Below, one piece after another: positions 54,825 to 63,481 of a DNA stretch of 64,000 nt. The stretch is from Deltaproteobacteria bacterium (GTDB lineage: Bacteria > Myxococcota_A > UBA796 > CAJQPC01). The translations under genes were made by a program, and so were the position numbers. Position 1 is the stretch's first letter. Each line of letters starts with the position of its first letter. The DNA is taken from positions 1 through 64,000 of the forward strand of contig JADKFE010000128.1 in NCBI GenBank assembly GCA_016717595.1, given 5' to 3'. Below the pieces are notes generated by a model. The model saw nothing but the letters and a program-made list of their open reading frames with translations. It did no database searches and was not told where the DNA came from.

Positions 54825-55556
54825 ATGACCCCACCGGAGCGTGTCGCCCCCCCATCCAGCCAGGCGATGTCCGTCTCGGGCCGCGCCCGGTGGATCCTCT
54901 TGGGCAGCCTCGCCGTCACCGCCGTGCTCTACGCGATCCCCGGCGGCTCCATCGCCGTCTGGCCGCTGCTGTTGCTCTCGACCTTGGCCCATGAGCTTGG
55001 CCACGGGGTGACGGCGATCCTCGTCGGCGGCACCTTTCACCAGTTTGAGATCTTCGCCAACGGCTCGGGCGTGGCCTCCTCAAGCTGGCCTGAGGGCGCG
55101 ATCAACACCGCCTTGGTGAGCGCCGGGGGCCTCGTCGGGCCGTCGATCGTCGCCGCGTTCGGCTTCTTCATGGGCCGCCGCCCCCAGACCGCCAAAGCCG
55201 CCATGGCCTTCGGCGGGCTCACCCTGCTCATCGCCGATGTGTGGGTGGTGCGGAACGTCTTCGGCTTCGCCTTTGTGGGTGTGGTCGCGGTGCTGAGCCT
55301 CGTCTTCGCCATGCGCGCCTCGGCCCGCGCCAACCAGCACATGCTCGTGTTCTTGGCCACCCAGCTCGGCCTCTCGGTCTTCTCCCGCGCCGACTACCTG
55401 TTCACCCCCGTCGCCCACACCGGCGCCGGGGTGATGCCCTCAGACGTCGCGCGCATCGCCGAGGCCCTGTGGCTGCCGTACTGGATCTGGGGCGGGCTCT
55501 GCGCGGTGTTCTCGGCGCTGGTGTTGGTGCTGGGGCTGCGGGCGTATCTGCGGTGA
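54825..55556 (+). CDS. M50B-like membrane zinc metalloprotease
   Basis: The 243-residue protein is mostly membrane helices. The zinc motif HELGH lies in LLLLSTLAHELGHGVTAILVGGTF within the second helix. A second conserved region is INTALVSAGGLVGPSIVAAFGF, and SRADYLFTP may supply the third, acidic ligand. This fits the M50B-like (PF13398-type) family, distant kin of site-2 proteases. It starts six bases after the VWA lipoprotein gene. If it shares the transcript with the ECF sigma operon, it could cut a membrane-bound regulator (inference). Confidence 0.85.
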   Translation: MTPPERVAPPSSQAMSVSGRARWILLGSLAVTAVLYAIPGGSIAVWPLLLLSTLAHELGHGVTAILVGGTFHQFEIFANGSGVASSSWPEGAINTALVSAGGLVGPSIVAAFGFFMGRRPQTAKAAMAFGGLTLLIADVWVVRNVFGFAFVGVVAVLSLVFAMRASARANQHMLVFLATQLGLSVFSRADYLFTPVAHTGAGVMPSDVARIAEALWLPYWIWGGLCAVFSALVLVLGLRAYLR

Positions 55557-56026
55557 GGGGCTTTGCGCGGGCGGGCGGCCACGCAGCCGGGCGCAAAGAG
55601 GCCGCCGTGGGGGGGGGTGGCGGCGTGACGAACGTCCGTTCGGCTGGGGCGGGGGGGTCCGCGTGGGTCGCGAGCCCGGGTCGACTCAATGGTGGTGATG
55701 CTCGCGAGTCCACATCGCGGCGGGTGGGGGGGGGGCCCGGCGGCGCCGCGGCGGTCGGGGGGGTGAAGGCCAGGCTTCGGCCAGGGCGCGCGATCCGAAA
55801 AGCTTCACCGACGGTCCTGGATGGCATCTCAGAGAGCGGCCCGCGCACGTCGAGGGGGGGCGGACCAGGCCGGGAGGGGCGCGCGGGACGCGTCGGGGAG
55901 GGGGGGCGGGGTGGCCTGGTGGCGCATGGCGGGCGGTGGGGGCGGTGTGGGGGGCCCGGGCGGGCGGTGCTGAGGCCTCCGGGCTGCGGGCGGTGCTGCG
56001 GTGACCCGACCGCAACTGACCATTGG
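55557..56026. other. G-run-rich intergenic region
   Basis: No gene is supported in these 470 bases. Open frames on both strands here are low-complexity. The plus strand has at least six runs of seven or more consecutive G (around 55610, 55648, 55726, 55758, 55853 and 55901), with other shorter runs, and few C-runs. This is strand-biased and could form G-quadruplexes. It separates two convergent transcription units. Confidence 0.6.
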
Positions 56027-57613
56027 TCATTTAGGCGTCAAGGTCCAGGTCTCTAAGCCCTCCAGGTTGCTGAGCACCGACATCTGGGCGCCGACCACCC
56101 GCGGGCTCACGGCGCTCACCTGGTCGGACCACACCAGAAACGACGCGGGGCGGGCGGCGTAGACCCTCGCCAAGACCTCTCGGGTGGCTGCCTGGGCCTC
56201 GGCGGGGTTGGTCGCGCGGCGGGCGGCGTCGATGAGGCGGTCGGTCTCGGGGTCGCTGTACGACATCCAGTTGTAGGGGCCGTCGCTGCGCCACTCTCGG
56301 GCGAGATCGACCTTGGGGTTGTTGCCGAAGCCCCAGAGGATCGCCTCAAAGTCGCCCTCTCGCGCCGTGGCCGAGAAGCGGTTGGGCTCCACGGCGACCA
56401 GCTCCAAGGCCACGCCGATCTCTTTGAGCATCGCCTGAACCCGCACGCCGAGGCGCTCGCTCTCGGGGATGCCGCTCTGGAGGAGCAGCTCGATGCGTAG
56501 GGGCGCGCCGTCGCGGTCGAGCACGCCGTCGCCGTCGGCATCGGCGTAGCCCAGCTCGGCGAGCAGGGTGCGGGCGCGGCTGGGGTCGTGGGGGGTTGGC
56601 GTCAGGGCGGCGTTGTGCCAGGGGCCGAGGCTCGGGGCCACGCTGCCCGTGGCCACGCGGGCGTAGGCCTCGTCGCCGACGGTGAACATCTCGCGGATGA
56701 GCGCCTGGCGGTCGATGCTGAGGTCCAGGGCCTCCCGCAGCTTGGGCTCGGCGAGGCGGGGCTCGTCCAGGTTCCAGCCGATGTAGCTCATCGAGGCGTC
56801 GGGGATGCGGATCAGCCGAAGGTCGGGGCGGTCGGCGGTGAGCCGGGCCACGTCGTTGAGCTCGACGTCCATGAGCAGGTCCAAGGCACCCCGCTCAAGC
56901 TCCAGGATGCGGGTGCTGTACTCGGGCACCACCCGGGCGATCACCCGCTGAATCTGGGGCGGCGTGAGCGTGTGGGGGTTGGGCTCCAAGACGAGGTGGT
57001 CGTCGGGGGACCAGGTCACGACGCGGTAGGGGCCGCTCGACGACGGCGCCCGGCTGTAGGCGTGGCCGCGTAGGCTCGCCCGGTCGGCGTCTTGGAGGCG
57101 GCTGGCCTGGAGGATGTTGTGGCTCGCCGCGCTCATCAGGAGCAGCTCGGAGGCCGCCTCCTCAAAGACGAAGGTGACCGTGGTGGCGTCGGGGGTGAGC
57201 ACCTCGCGGATGAGCTTGCCGTCGGCCAGCCAGTTCGACGCCACGGCGGGATCGTCGATGAGCGTGTAGGTGAAGGCCACGTCGGTGGAGGTCACGGGGC
57301 TGCCGTCGTCCCAGCGGGCGGCGGGGTTCAGGGTGAAGGTCAACTGGCGGTGGTCTTCGCTCCAGGTCCAGGCCGTGGCGAGGCCGGGGGTGAAGGTGAG
57401 GCCGTCGGGCCCGGCGTGGCGCCGCGCGAGGGGGAGCTGGGTCTGATCGACGAGCTGCTGGGAGAGCGCGTAGGGCAAGGCCACGGGGTTGAGGCTGCCG
57501 GGGTCGAAGGGCAGGCCCATGACCAAGGCGGCGGGGACCTTGGGGCCGTCGCCGCCGCATCCGGTCAATGTGAGGAGGAGCGTGAGCGCGGCGCGGGTGG
57601 TGGCGAAGATCAT
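56027..57613 (-). CDS. Extracellular solute-binding lipoprotein, family 5 (oligopeptide type)
   Basis: The 528-residue protein has a lipoprotein signal (TTRAALTLLLTLTGC). The SBP_bac_5 fold follows: LTFTPGLATAWTWSEDHRQLTFTLNPAARWDDGSPVTSTDVAFTYTLI (the family signature), ALDLSIDRQALIREMF and ARTLLAELGYADADGDGVLD. Such proteins feed peptides or other solutes to ABC importers; no permease or ATPase gene is nearby, so it may be an orphan or receptor. ATG 57613 with GGAG upstream is preferred to an in-frame extension that crosses ribF. Confidence 0.92.
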   Translation of the reverse strand: MIFATTRAALTLLLTLTGCGGDGPKVPAALVMGLPFDPGSLNPVALPYALSQQLVDQTQLPLARRHAGPDGLTFTPGLATAWTWSEDHRQLTFTLNPAARWDDGSPVTSTDVAFTYTLIDDPAVASNWLADGKLIREVLTPDATTVTFVFEEAASELLLMSAASHNILQASRLQDADRASLRGHAYSRAPSSSGPYRVVTWSPDDHLVLEPNPHTLTPPQIQRVIARVVPEYSTRILELERGALDLLMDVELNDVARLTADRPDLRLIRIPDASMSYIGWNLDEPRLAEPKLREALDLSIDRQALIREMFTVGDEAYARVATGSVAPSLGPWHNAALTPTPHDPSRARTLLAELGYADADGDGVLDRDGAPLRIELLLQSGIPESERLGVRVQAMLKEIGVALELVAVEPNRFSATAREGDFEAILWGFGNNPKVDLAREWRSDGPYNWMSYSDPETDRLIDAARRATNPAEAQAATREVLARVYAARPASFLVWSDQVSAVSPRVVGAQMSVLSNLEGLETWTLTPK

Positions 57614-57676
57614 CAGGTGGGCTCCAGAGCGGTTGACGACGTGCCCAGGCTGTCCGGCTGGGATAGCTTCCGCGCC

Positions 57677-58609
57677 ATGCCCGCACGGACCTTCCAAGGA
57701 TCCCTGAGTTTCCCACAAGACGCCCGCCCGGCGCTCACCATCGGCAACTTCGATGGGGTGCATCGTGGGCATCAGTCGCTCCTGGCGCGGCTGACCGAGC
57801 GAGCGCGGGCCCTGGGTGTGCCCTCTTGTGTCTACACCTTTGAGCCGCCGCCTCGGCGCGTGCTCCAGCCCGACCGCTGCCCGCCGCGCATGACGAGCCT
57901 GCGCCAGAAGATCGAGCTGCTCCACGGACAAGGGGTTGATCTTGTCGTGGTGGAGGACTTCACCATCGAGCTGGCCTCACGCCCGGCGGAGTGGTTCGCT
58001 CGGGAGATCCTCGGCGCGCGGCTGCGTCCCTCAGCCCTCGTCGTGGGCTACGACTTCCGGTTTGGGCGCGGTCGTCAAGGCGACGCGGACGCCTTGGCGG
58101 GCTGGATGCCCGAGCTGTCGATCGAGGCCGTGCGCCCGTTCTTGATGCCCGGCGAGGACCGCGTCGTCTCCTCGTCCGCGGTGCGAGAGGCCGTGGCCCA
58201 AGGCGACGTCACCCGCGCGGCGGCGCTGTTGGGGCGGCCCTACGCGGTGGAGGGTGTGGTCATCCACGGCGACGCCCGCGGGCGCACCATCGGCTTCCCC
58301 ACGGCGAACCTCCAGACCGACGCCGAGCTGCTCCCCGCGCCTGGGGTGTACGCCGTCGATGTAGACGTCGTGGGCGGCGCTCAAGGGCTTCGGGGGGTGG
58401 CGAACCTCGGCGTGCGCCCCACCTTCGGCAAGCTCGGCTTCGCCATCGAGGCCCACCTGCTCCACTTCACGGGTGATCTCTACGGCCAGACGCTCTCGAT
58501 GCGCCTGCTCAAGCGGCTGCGCGGCGAGGAGCGCTTCGCCGGGGTGGAGGCCCTCGTCGCCCAGATTCACCTCGACGTGGCCGCCGCCCGCGCGGTGCCA
58601 TCGCCTTGA
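57677..58609 (+). CDS. ribF: Bifunctional riboflavin kinase/FAD synthetase RibF
   Basis: The 310-residue protein has an N-terminal adenylyltransferase domain with ALTIGNFDGVHRGHQSLL (nucleotide-binding HxGH-type motif) and ALVVGYDFRFGRGRQGD. A C-terminal flavokinase domain has GRTIGFPTANLQ and GVYAVDVDV. It makes FMN and FAD from riboflavin. ATG 57677 begins the family-like protein; the longer open frame upstream is noncoding. It is divergent from the solute-binding gene, and its TGA overlaps the aroE TTG start. Confidence 0.95.
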   Translation: MPARTFQGSLSFPQDARPALTIGNFDGVHRGHQSLLARLTERARALGVPSCVYTFEPPPRRVLQPDRCPPRMTSLRQKIELLHGQGVDLVVVEDFTIELASRPAEWFAREILGARLRPSALVVGYDFRFGRGRQGDADALAGWMPELSIEAVRPFLMPGEDRVVSSSAVREAVAQGDVTRAAALLGRPYAVEGVVIHGDARGRTIGFPTANLQTDAELLPAPGVYAVDVDVVGGAQGLRGVANLGVRPTFGKLGFAIEAHLLHFTGDLYGQTLSMRLLKRLRGEERFAGVEALVAQIHLDVAAARAVPSP

Positions 58610-59454
58610 TCAGCGGCCGCACCCGGATCTACGGCCTCGTCGGTCATCCGGTGCGGCACAGCCTCTCCCCGGCGATGCACAACGCGCTCTTCGGAAAGCT
58701 GAGCTTAGACGCGGTGTACCTCGCCTTCGACGTCGATCCCCGCCGCGCAGAGGGCGTGACCGACGCGATCCGCACCCTTGATCTTGTGGGCGTGAACCTC
58801 ACCGTGCCGTTCAAGGAGCGGGTGCTGCCCCACCTCGACCACGTCACCATCGCCGCGCAAGAGGCCGGGGCGGTGAACGTGGTGATCAACGTCGATGGCT
58901 GGCTCACGGGCTACAACACCGACGGCGAGGGCTTGTTGGGCGCGCTGGCTGAAGAGCACGGGTTCAACGCCAAGGCTCAGCGCTGCGTGGTGCTCGGCGC
59001 CGGGGGCGCGGGCCGCGCCGTGGCCTCGGCCTTGGCCGCCGCCGGGGCCCAAGCGGTCACCCTGCTCAACCGAGACGTGGCCCGGGCGGAGCGCGCCGCC
59101 GCGCAGCTCGGCGAGCGCCACCCCGGCTGTTCGCTCCACGGCGCGCCGCTGCACCCCGGCTGGTTTGGCGAGAACGCCGAGGGCGCCGACCTCGTGGTGA
59201 ACTGCTTGGGCGGCGGCACCGAGGCGCTCGTCGAGTCCTTGCCGATCGCCCCCTTGCCATCCAGCGCCATCTGGTGTGACATCAACTACTGGATGAGCGC
59301 CCCCCCACGGCTCTCGGCCTGCGCGGCCCGGGGTCTGCGCACGTCCAGCGGCTTGGGGATGCTGGTCCACCAAGGCGCCCTCTCTTTTGAGCTGTTCACG
59401 GGCTACCCCATCGCGGCGAGCGAGCTGCGCGACACCTTGGAGGCGAAGCGGTGA
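58606..59454 (+). CDS. aroE: Shikimate dehydrogenase AroE
   Basis: The 282-residue protein reduces 3-dehydroshikimate to shikimate with NADPH in aromatic amino acid synthesis. The substrate domain has IYGLVGHPVRHSLSPAMHNALF and VNLTVPFKERVLPHLD with the catalytic Lys, then NVVINVDGWLTGYNTDGEG. The NADP domain has VVLGAGGAGRAVASALAAAGA and a NRDVARAE loop. GLGMLVHQGALSFELFTG is the usual end. TTG 58606 overlaps the ribF stop, and its own TGA overlaps the FHA gene start. Confidence 0.95.
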   Translation: MISGRTRIYGLVGHPVRHSLSPAMHNALFGKLSLDAVYLAFDVDPRRAEGVTDAIRTLDLVGVNLTVPFKERVLPHLDHVTIAAQEAGAVNVVINVDGWLTGYNTDGEGLLGALAEEHGFNAKAQRCVVLGAGGAGRAVASALAAAGAQAVTLLNRDVARAERAAAQLGERHPGCSLHGAPLHPGWFGENAEGADLVVNCLGGGTEALVESLPIAPLPSSAIWCDINYWMSAPPRLSACAARGLRTSSGLGMLVHQGALSFELFTGYPIAASELRDTLEAKR

Positions 59455-60362
59455 AGTTGACGGTGGTGCGGGGCCCCGGTGAGGGGCTGGTGTTCGCGCT
59501 CCAGCCCGGCCGCCAGGTCGCTGGGCGGGAGATGTCCTGCGCCGTCCGTGTCCCCAGCACCCGGGTGAGCCGCCGCCACTGCGCGTTCTTGGTGCAAGGC
59601 CGCCGCTGCGTCGTTCAAGACCTCGACAGCAGCAACGGCGTGCTCATCAACGGCCACCCGATGCCGATGTGTGAGCTGCTCGACGGCACCTACGTCCAGA
59701 TCGGCGACGTGCTGTTACGCTTCGACGGCCCCGCTCCTGAGGAGGTCCAGGCCCCCTTACAGTCCAAGGTGCTCGAGGAGCGTGAGTCCTTCGACCCCGA
59801 CGACCCCGACCTGAAGCCCACCACCGTCGCCCCCGCGCCTCGGGAGATCCTCGCCCTGCGCAGCATGTCGATGAGCCAGCTCTTTCGGGGAGGTGACGAA
59901 GAGACCAACCTGGAGGAGGGCGAGACGACGGCGGCGAGCATCCAGTTTGAGGGCGCGGATGAGCTGCCCCCGGAGGCGATGCGCGCGGCCAAGCCCACGG
60001 CGCCGAAGGTCGAGGCCCCCAAGCCCGCCCCGCCCAAAGTGGAGGCGCCTAAGCCTGCGCCGCCCAAAGTGGAGGCGCCCAAAGTGGAGGCGCCCAAACC
60101 TACGTCGCCGCCCGCGTCGCCGCCCGCATCGCCGCCCCCAGGCCGCAAGGTCGCCACGGTGAAGGAGGCCCCGAGCCCCGCTGCCGCCCCAACAAAGCCG
60201 AAGCGCGCCGCCAAGACGCCCGCCGCCGCGCCTCCTTCCCCAGCGGAGGAGGGCCAGAGCCCCCTCGATCTGCGCTTCTGGCTCATCGTCGCCGCCGTGC
60301 TGATGACCTCGTCTGTGCTCGGCCTCTCCGCCGGGCTCTGGCTCTTGTGGAGCCGGGGTTGA
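59451..60362 (+). CDS. FHA-domain membrane protein 1
   Basis: The 303-residue protein has an N-terminal FHA domain: GLVFALQPGRQVAGREMSCAVRVPSTRVSRRHCAFL with the phospho-Thr-binding R and SRRH, then DLDSSNGVLING. A long disordered linker includes tandem KVEAPKPAPP repeats (coded about 59991-60100) and Ala/Pro/Lys runs. A C-terminal membrane helix (FWLIVAAVLMTSSVLGLSAGLWLLW) anchors it with the FHA domain probably in the cytoplasm. It would read phosphothreonine marks made by Hanks-type kinases, common in myxobacteria. It overlaps aroE by four bases. Confidence 0.85.
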   Translation: MKLTVVRGPGEGLVFALQPGRQVAGREMSCAVRVPSTRVSRRHCAFLVQGRRCVVQDLDSSNGVLINGHPMPMCELLDGTYVQIGDVLLRFDGPAPEEVQAPLQSKVLEERESFDPDDPDLKPTTVAPAPREILALRSMSMSQLFRGGDEETNLEEGETTAASIQFEGADELPPEAMRAAKPTAPKVEAPKPAPPKVEAPKPAPPKVEAPKVEAPKPTSPPASPPASPPPGRKVATVKEAPSPAAAPTKPKRAAKTPAAAPPSPAEEGQSPLDLRFWLIVAAVLMTSSVLGLSAGLWLLWSRG

Positions 60363-60441
60363 CGCCCGCGTCACGCCTGCGTGTGGCGGCGCACAGGCGA
60401 GTGGTTATAGGCGAGGGATCAAACGAGCGATCGTCGACCCC

Positions 60442-60876
60442 ATGAGCGTCCCCCATCTCCTCTGTGTCTCCGGCGGCCCCCAAGGCAAACGATTTCTCAT
60501 CGGCCCTGAGGGTGTGCGCATCGGCCGCGACCCCACAAACACCGTGCAGATCAGCGATCCCGAGGCCAGCCGCTTTCACGCCGAGGTCACCTTGCGCGAG
60601 AACGGCCTGTGGGTTCAAGACACGGGCAGCCGCAACGGCGTCTTCGTGAACGACCGCCGGGTCACCTCCAGCAAGTCCATCAGCCCCGGCGACCGGGTGA
60701 CCATCGGCGCCCACGTCTTCACCGTCGAGCTCATCGAGCCCGAGGACGAAGAGCACACCGTCGATCTCTCCTCGCTGATGCCCCCCCCATCGCCGGCGCG
60801 CCCGCTGTGGCCCATCCTCGCCGCGGTGGTGGCCTTGCTCGCGGTGGCGGCGGGCCTGATCCTCTCCGGGCGCTGA
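60442..60876 (+). CDS. FHA-domain membrane protein 2
   Basis: The 144-residue protein is a short version of the preceding gene: an FHA domain (KRFLIGPEGVRIGRDPTNTVQISDPEASRFHAEV, then DTGSRNGVFVND), a brief linker and one C-terminal membrane helix (PLWPILAAVVALLAVAAGLIL). The phosphopeptide-contact Arg, Ser-Arg and Asn residues are all present. It lies 79 bases after FHA protein 1 and 24 before the UbiB-like kinase gene, whose activity it could read, though no direct link is shown. Confidence 0.87.
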   Translation: MSVPHLLCVSGGPQGKRFLIGPEGVRIGRDPTNTVQISDPEASRFHAEVTLRENGLWVQDTGSRNGVFVNDRRVTSSKSISPGDRVTIGAHVFTVELIEPEDEEHTVDLSSLMPPPSPARPLWPILAAVVALLAVAAGLILSGR

Positions 60877-60900
60877 CCAGGGCGGAGACAGGAGCCCCTC

Positions 60901-62562
60901 GTGAGAATCGTCCGTCCCGTCGTGCGCACCGTCGGCGGCCTCACGCACACCGTGCGCGACATCAACCGTTTACGCGAGGTCGCGGCCATCCTCGTGCGCC
61001 ACGGCTTCGGCTGGCTGGTGCAGACCCTCGATCTCCCTGGCCTCGATCGCGCCAGCCGAGACCAGTCCGAGAGCACCCCCGAGCGCGCCGTCGCCGCCCT
61101 CAAAGACTTAGGCCCCACCTTCATCAAGCTCGGCCAGGTGCTCTCCACCCGGCCTGACGTGGTGCCCGCGGCGTACCTCGCGGCGTTTCAGTCGCTTCAA
61201 GACGACGTCGGCCCCCTGCCTTTCCCCGAGATTGAGCGCACCCTCACCGCAGAGCTCGGCTCCGGCTGGCGCGCGGGCCTCAGCCGCTTCGACGAGGCGC
61301 CCCTGGCCACGGCGTCCATCGCCCAGGTTCACCGGGCGGCGCTGCAGTCCGGCGCGGAGATCGTGTTTAAGGTGCAGCGCCCGGGCATCGCGGCGATGAT
61401 CCGCGCGGACCTGAGCATCCTGCACCTCCTGGTGAACCGCCTCTGCGCCGAGTTCCCCGAGGCCGAGCTCCTCGACCCCCAGGGCGTGCTCAGCGAGTTT
61501 GAGCGCAGCATCACCGCCGAGCTCGACTTCTTGGCTGAGGCGACCAACATGCGTCGTTTCACCACCAACTTCGCCGGGAACCCCCGGGTGAAGATCCCGA
61601 CGATCTTCGACGCCTTGACCACCTCCCGGGTGCTGTGCATCGAGCACCTCGACGGCGTGAAGATCCGCCAGGCGCGTGAGCACGGCTACGACATGGACGA
61701 GGTCGGCCGCCGTTACCTGGAGGTGGCCTACACGATGCTGTTTGACCACGGCTTCTTCCACGGCGACCTGCACCCGGGCAACGTGCTGATCTTGCCCGGC
61801 CACGTCATCGGCCTGCTCGACTTCGGCATGGTGGGCCGCCTCACCCGGGACATGAAAGACAGCATCGTCTCTCTGCTTTTTGCCTTAGAGCGCGGCGACT
61901 ACCGCACCATCTCCCGCATCTTCTTCGACATCGCGATCAAGAGCGAGCGTGTGGACTACGACGCCTTTGAGCGCGACACCACCCTGGTCGTCGAGCGCAA
62001 CTGGGAGGGCGTGAGCGTCCAGGAGATGCAGATCGGGCGCTTCTTGTTGGACATCACTGAAGGTGCGCTCAAGCACCGCGTGCGCGCCCCGCCGACCTAC
62101 ACGACCTTCTTCAAGGCGCTGTTGACCACAGAAGGTTTGGCGAAGTCGCTGATCCCCGAGGTAGACCCGCTGGGCGCGGCGAGGCCCTATGTGCAGCGCC
62201 TCGTCTCCGAGCGGTTCTCGTCCCAGCGCACCCAAGAGGACCTGTTCTACAACCTCGTCACCCTGAGCACCCTCGCCCGGCGCCTGCCGACGAGCCTCAG
62301 CCAGCTCCTCGACGACATCGACGATCAGCGCCTTCGCCTCAACATCGTCACCCGCGAAGACCCGCAGACCTCCCAGCGCCTCGACCAGCGCCTGCGCGCC
62401 CAGCTCCTCGGCGCCTTCGCCGTGACCGCCGCGCTGTGCGCCGCCCTGAGCCTGCCCTACACCGACATGCGCCTCTTCGGCCTGCCCGCGCTCAGCCTCG
62501 TGCTGTTCTTCTTGGCCGGGGCCTTCGGGCTGATGGCGCTGGTGGCGGCGCGGAGGGGCTGA
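60901..62562 (+). CDS. ABC1/AarF/UbiB family protein kinase-like protein
   Basis: The 553-residue protein has the ABC1 (UbiB) kinase-like core. It has the N-terminal KxGQ motif LGPTFIKLGQVLSTRPDVVP, the Ala-rich PLATASIAQVHRA, the catalytic-loop-like HGFFHGDLHPGNVLI and the metal-binding DFG in IGLLDFGMVGRL. Two C-terminal membrane helices end the protein. Family members assist ubiquinone synthesis or other lipid-quinone handling as atypical ATPases. Start is GTG 60901. No quinone genes lie nearby, so UbiB itself is not certain. Confidence 0.93.
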   Translation: MRIVRPVVRTVGGLTHTVRDINRLREVAAILVRHGFGWLVQTLDLPGLDRASRDQSESTPERAVAALKDLGPTFIKLGQVLSTRPDVVPAAYLAAFQSLQDDVGPLPFPEIERTLTAELGSGWRAGLSRFDEAPLATASIAQVHRAALQSGAEIVFKVQRPGIAAMIRADLSILHLLVNRLCAEFPEAELLDPQGVLSEFERSITAELDFLAEATNMRRFTTNFAGNPRVKIPTIFDALTTSRVLCIEHLDGVKIRQAREHGYDMDEVGRRYLEVAYTMLFDHGFFHGDLHPGNVLILPGHVIGLLDFGMVGRLTRDMKDSIVSLLFALERGDYRTISRIFFDIAIKSERVDYDAFERDTTLVVERNWEGVSVQEMQIGRFLLDITEGALKHRVRAPPTYTTFFKALLTTEGLAKSLIPEVDPLGAARPYVQRLVSERFSSQRTQEDLFYNLVTLSTLARRLPTSLSQLLDDIDDQRLRLNIVTREDPQTSQRLDQRLRAQLLGAFAVTAALCAALSLPYTDMRLFGLPALSLVLFFLAGAFGLMALVAARRG

Positions 62563-62603
62563 CGCGGGTTAGCGCTGTGGGTCGGGGCCAAGGTGCGAAG
62601 GTG

Positions 62604-62651
62604 TGAGTGAGATCCTCTCAAAATTCGTGAGAGCTGAGAGGTCTTCACTCA
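62604..62651. repeat. Inverted repeat ahead of the AbiEi-type gene
   Basis: TGAGTGAGATCCTCTCA (62604-62620) and the complement of 62635-62651 match at 14 of 17 positions. Nested inside is a perfect CTCTCA/TGAGAG pair. A third, direct TGAGTGA copy starts at 62667 after a GGCGCGCC palindrome. The stretch 62600-62710 is AT-rich for this genome. AbiEi-type antitoxins are known to repress their own promoters through inverted repeats, so this is a candidate operator for the gene at 62845. Confidence 0.65.
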
Positions 62652-62844
62652 TTTGGCGCGCCATAATGAGTGAAATCTTATCAATTCTCATGAATCTTTA
62701 GAGCTTTTCACCCCTCTCCGTCACGATCGTTTGGCGCCGAGTTAGGCAACAGCTCAAACGTCTCTGGGTGACCTGTTTGCACCCCTCGCCGCGCTTGTGA
62801 TAGAAAACCTCAACATCTCCACAAAGACTGCGAGGATCTCACCC

Positions 62845-63438
62845 ATGAAACGTGCGCAGGGCCAGCGGCCCGGACCCCAAGACGGGCTCATTCGCGCCGG
62901 GCTGCTCAGCGCCCGCAGCGGCTCACAGGCGACGGCGAGCCGCCTCACCAGCCGGGGAACCCTCGTTCGTGTCGAGCGTGGGCTTTACCAAGGCGCTGAC
63001 GCCGAGATCTCCATCCACAACAGCCTCGCCGTCGTCTCCGCGAAGGCGCCGAAGGCCGTCATCACCCTGCTCTCGGCGCTGCACTTTCATAAGCTCGGCC
63101 TAGAGCGCCCCTGGCAAGAGTGGATCGCCCTGCCCCGAGGGAGCTGGGCGCCTCGGCTCACGAGCCTGAAGCTCCGTGTGTCTTGGCTTGACGAGGCTGA
63201 GCTGGCCCAAGACGTCGAGCACCACACCATCGACGGCGTGGCGGTGAAGGTGTTCTCCCCCGCCCGCGCCGTCGTCGAGACCTTCCATTTCTTTCGTCAG
63301 GTGGGCCTCGAGCCCGCCCTCGACGCCCTCAAGGACTACCTGCGCTGCACCCCCAACGGTGTGCAGCCGCTCATGGCCATCGCCCGGCGGCGACGGGCCT
63401 ACAACAAGATGCGACCGTATGTGGAGGCGCTGCTTTGA
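62845..63438 (+). CDS. AbiEi-type (type IV antitoxin-like) transcriptional regulator
   Basis: The 197-residue protein resembles AbiEi antitoxins. It has an N-terminal winged-helix segment (LIRAGLLSARSGSQATASRLTSRGTLVRVERGLYQ, with the RGLY hallmark). A C-terminal region follows with VSAKAPKAVITLLSALHFHKL, SPARAVVETFHFF and LKDYLRCTPNGVQPLMAIARRRRAYNKMRPYVEALL. ATG 62845 is preferred to an upstream in-frame start at 62797. No AbiEii nucleotidyltransferase toxin follows; the next gene is convergent. It may therefore be a solitary regulator, a toxin-less relic, or act with a toxin elsewhere. Confidence 0.82.
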   Translation: MKRAQGQRPGPQDGLIRAGLLSARSGSQATASRLTSRGTLVRVERGLYQGADAEISIHNSLAVVSAKAPKAVITLLSALHFHKLGLERPWQEWIALPRGSWAPRLTSLKLRVSWLDEAELAQDVEHHTIDGVAVKVFSPARAVVETFHFFRQVGLEPALDALKDYLRCTPNGVQPLMAIARRRRAYNKMRPYVEALL

Positions 63439-63481
63439 CTCGGAACGTCGTCGCGAGTGTGCGAACGAAGGTGCCTCAATG

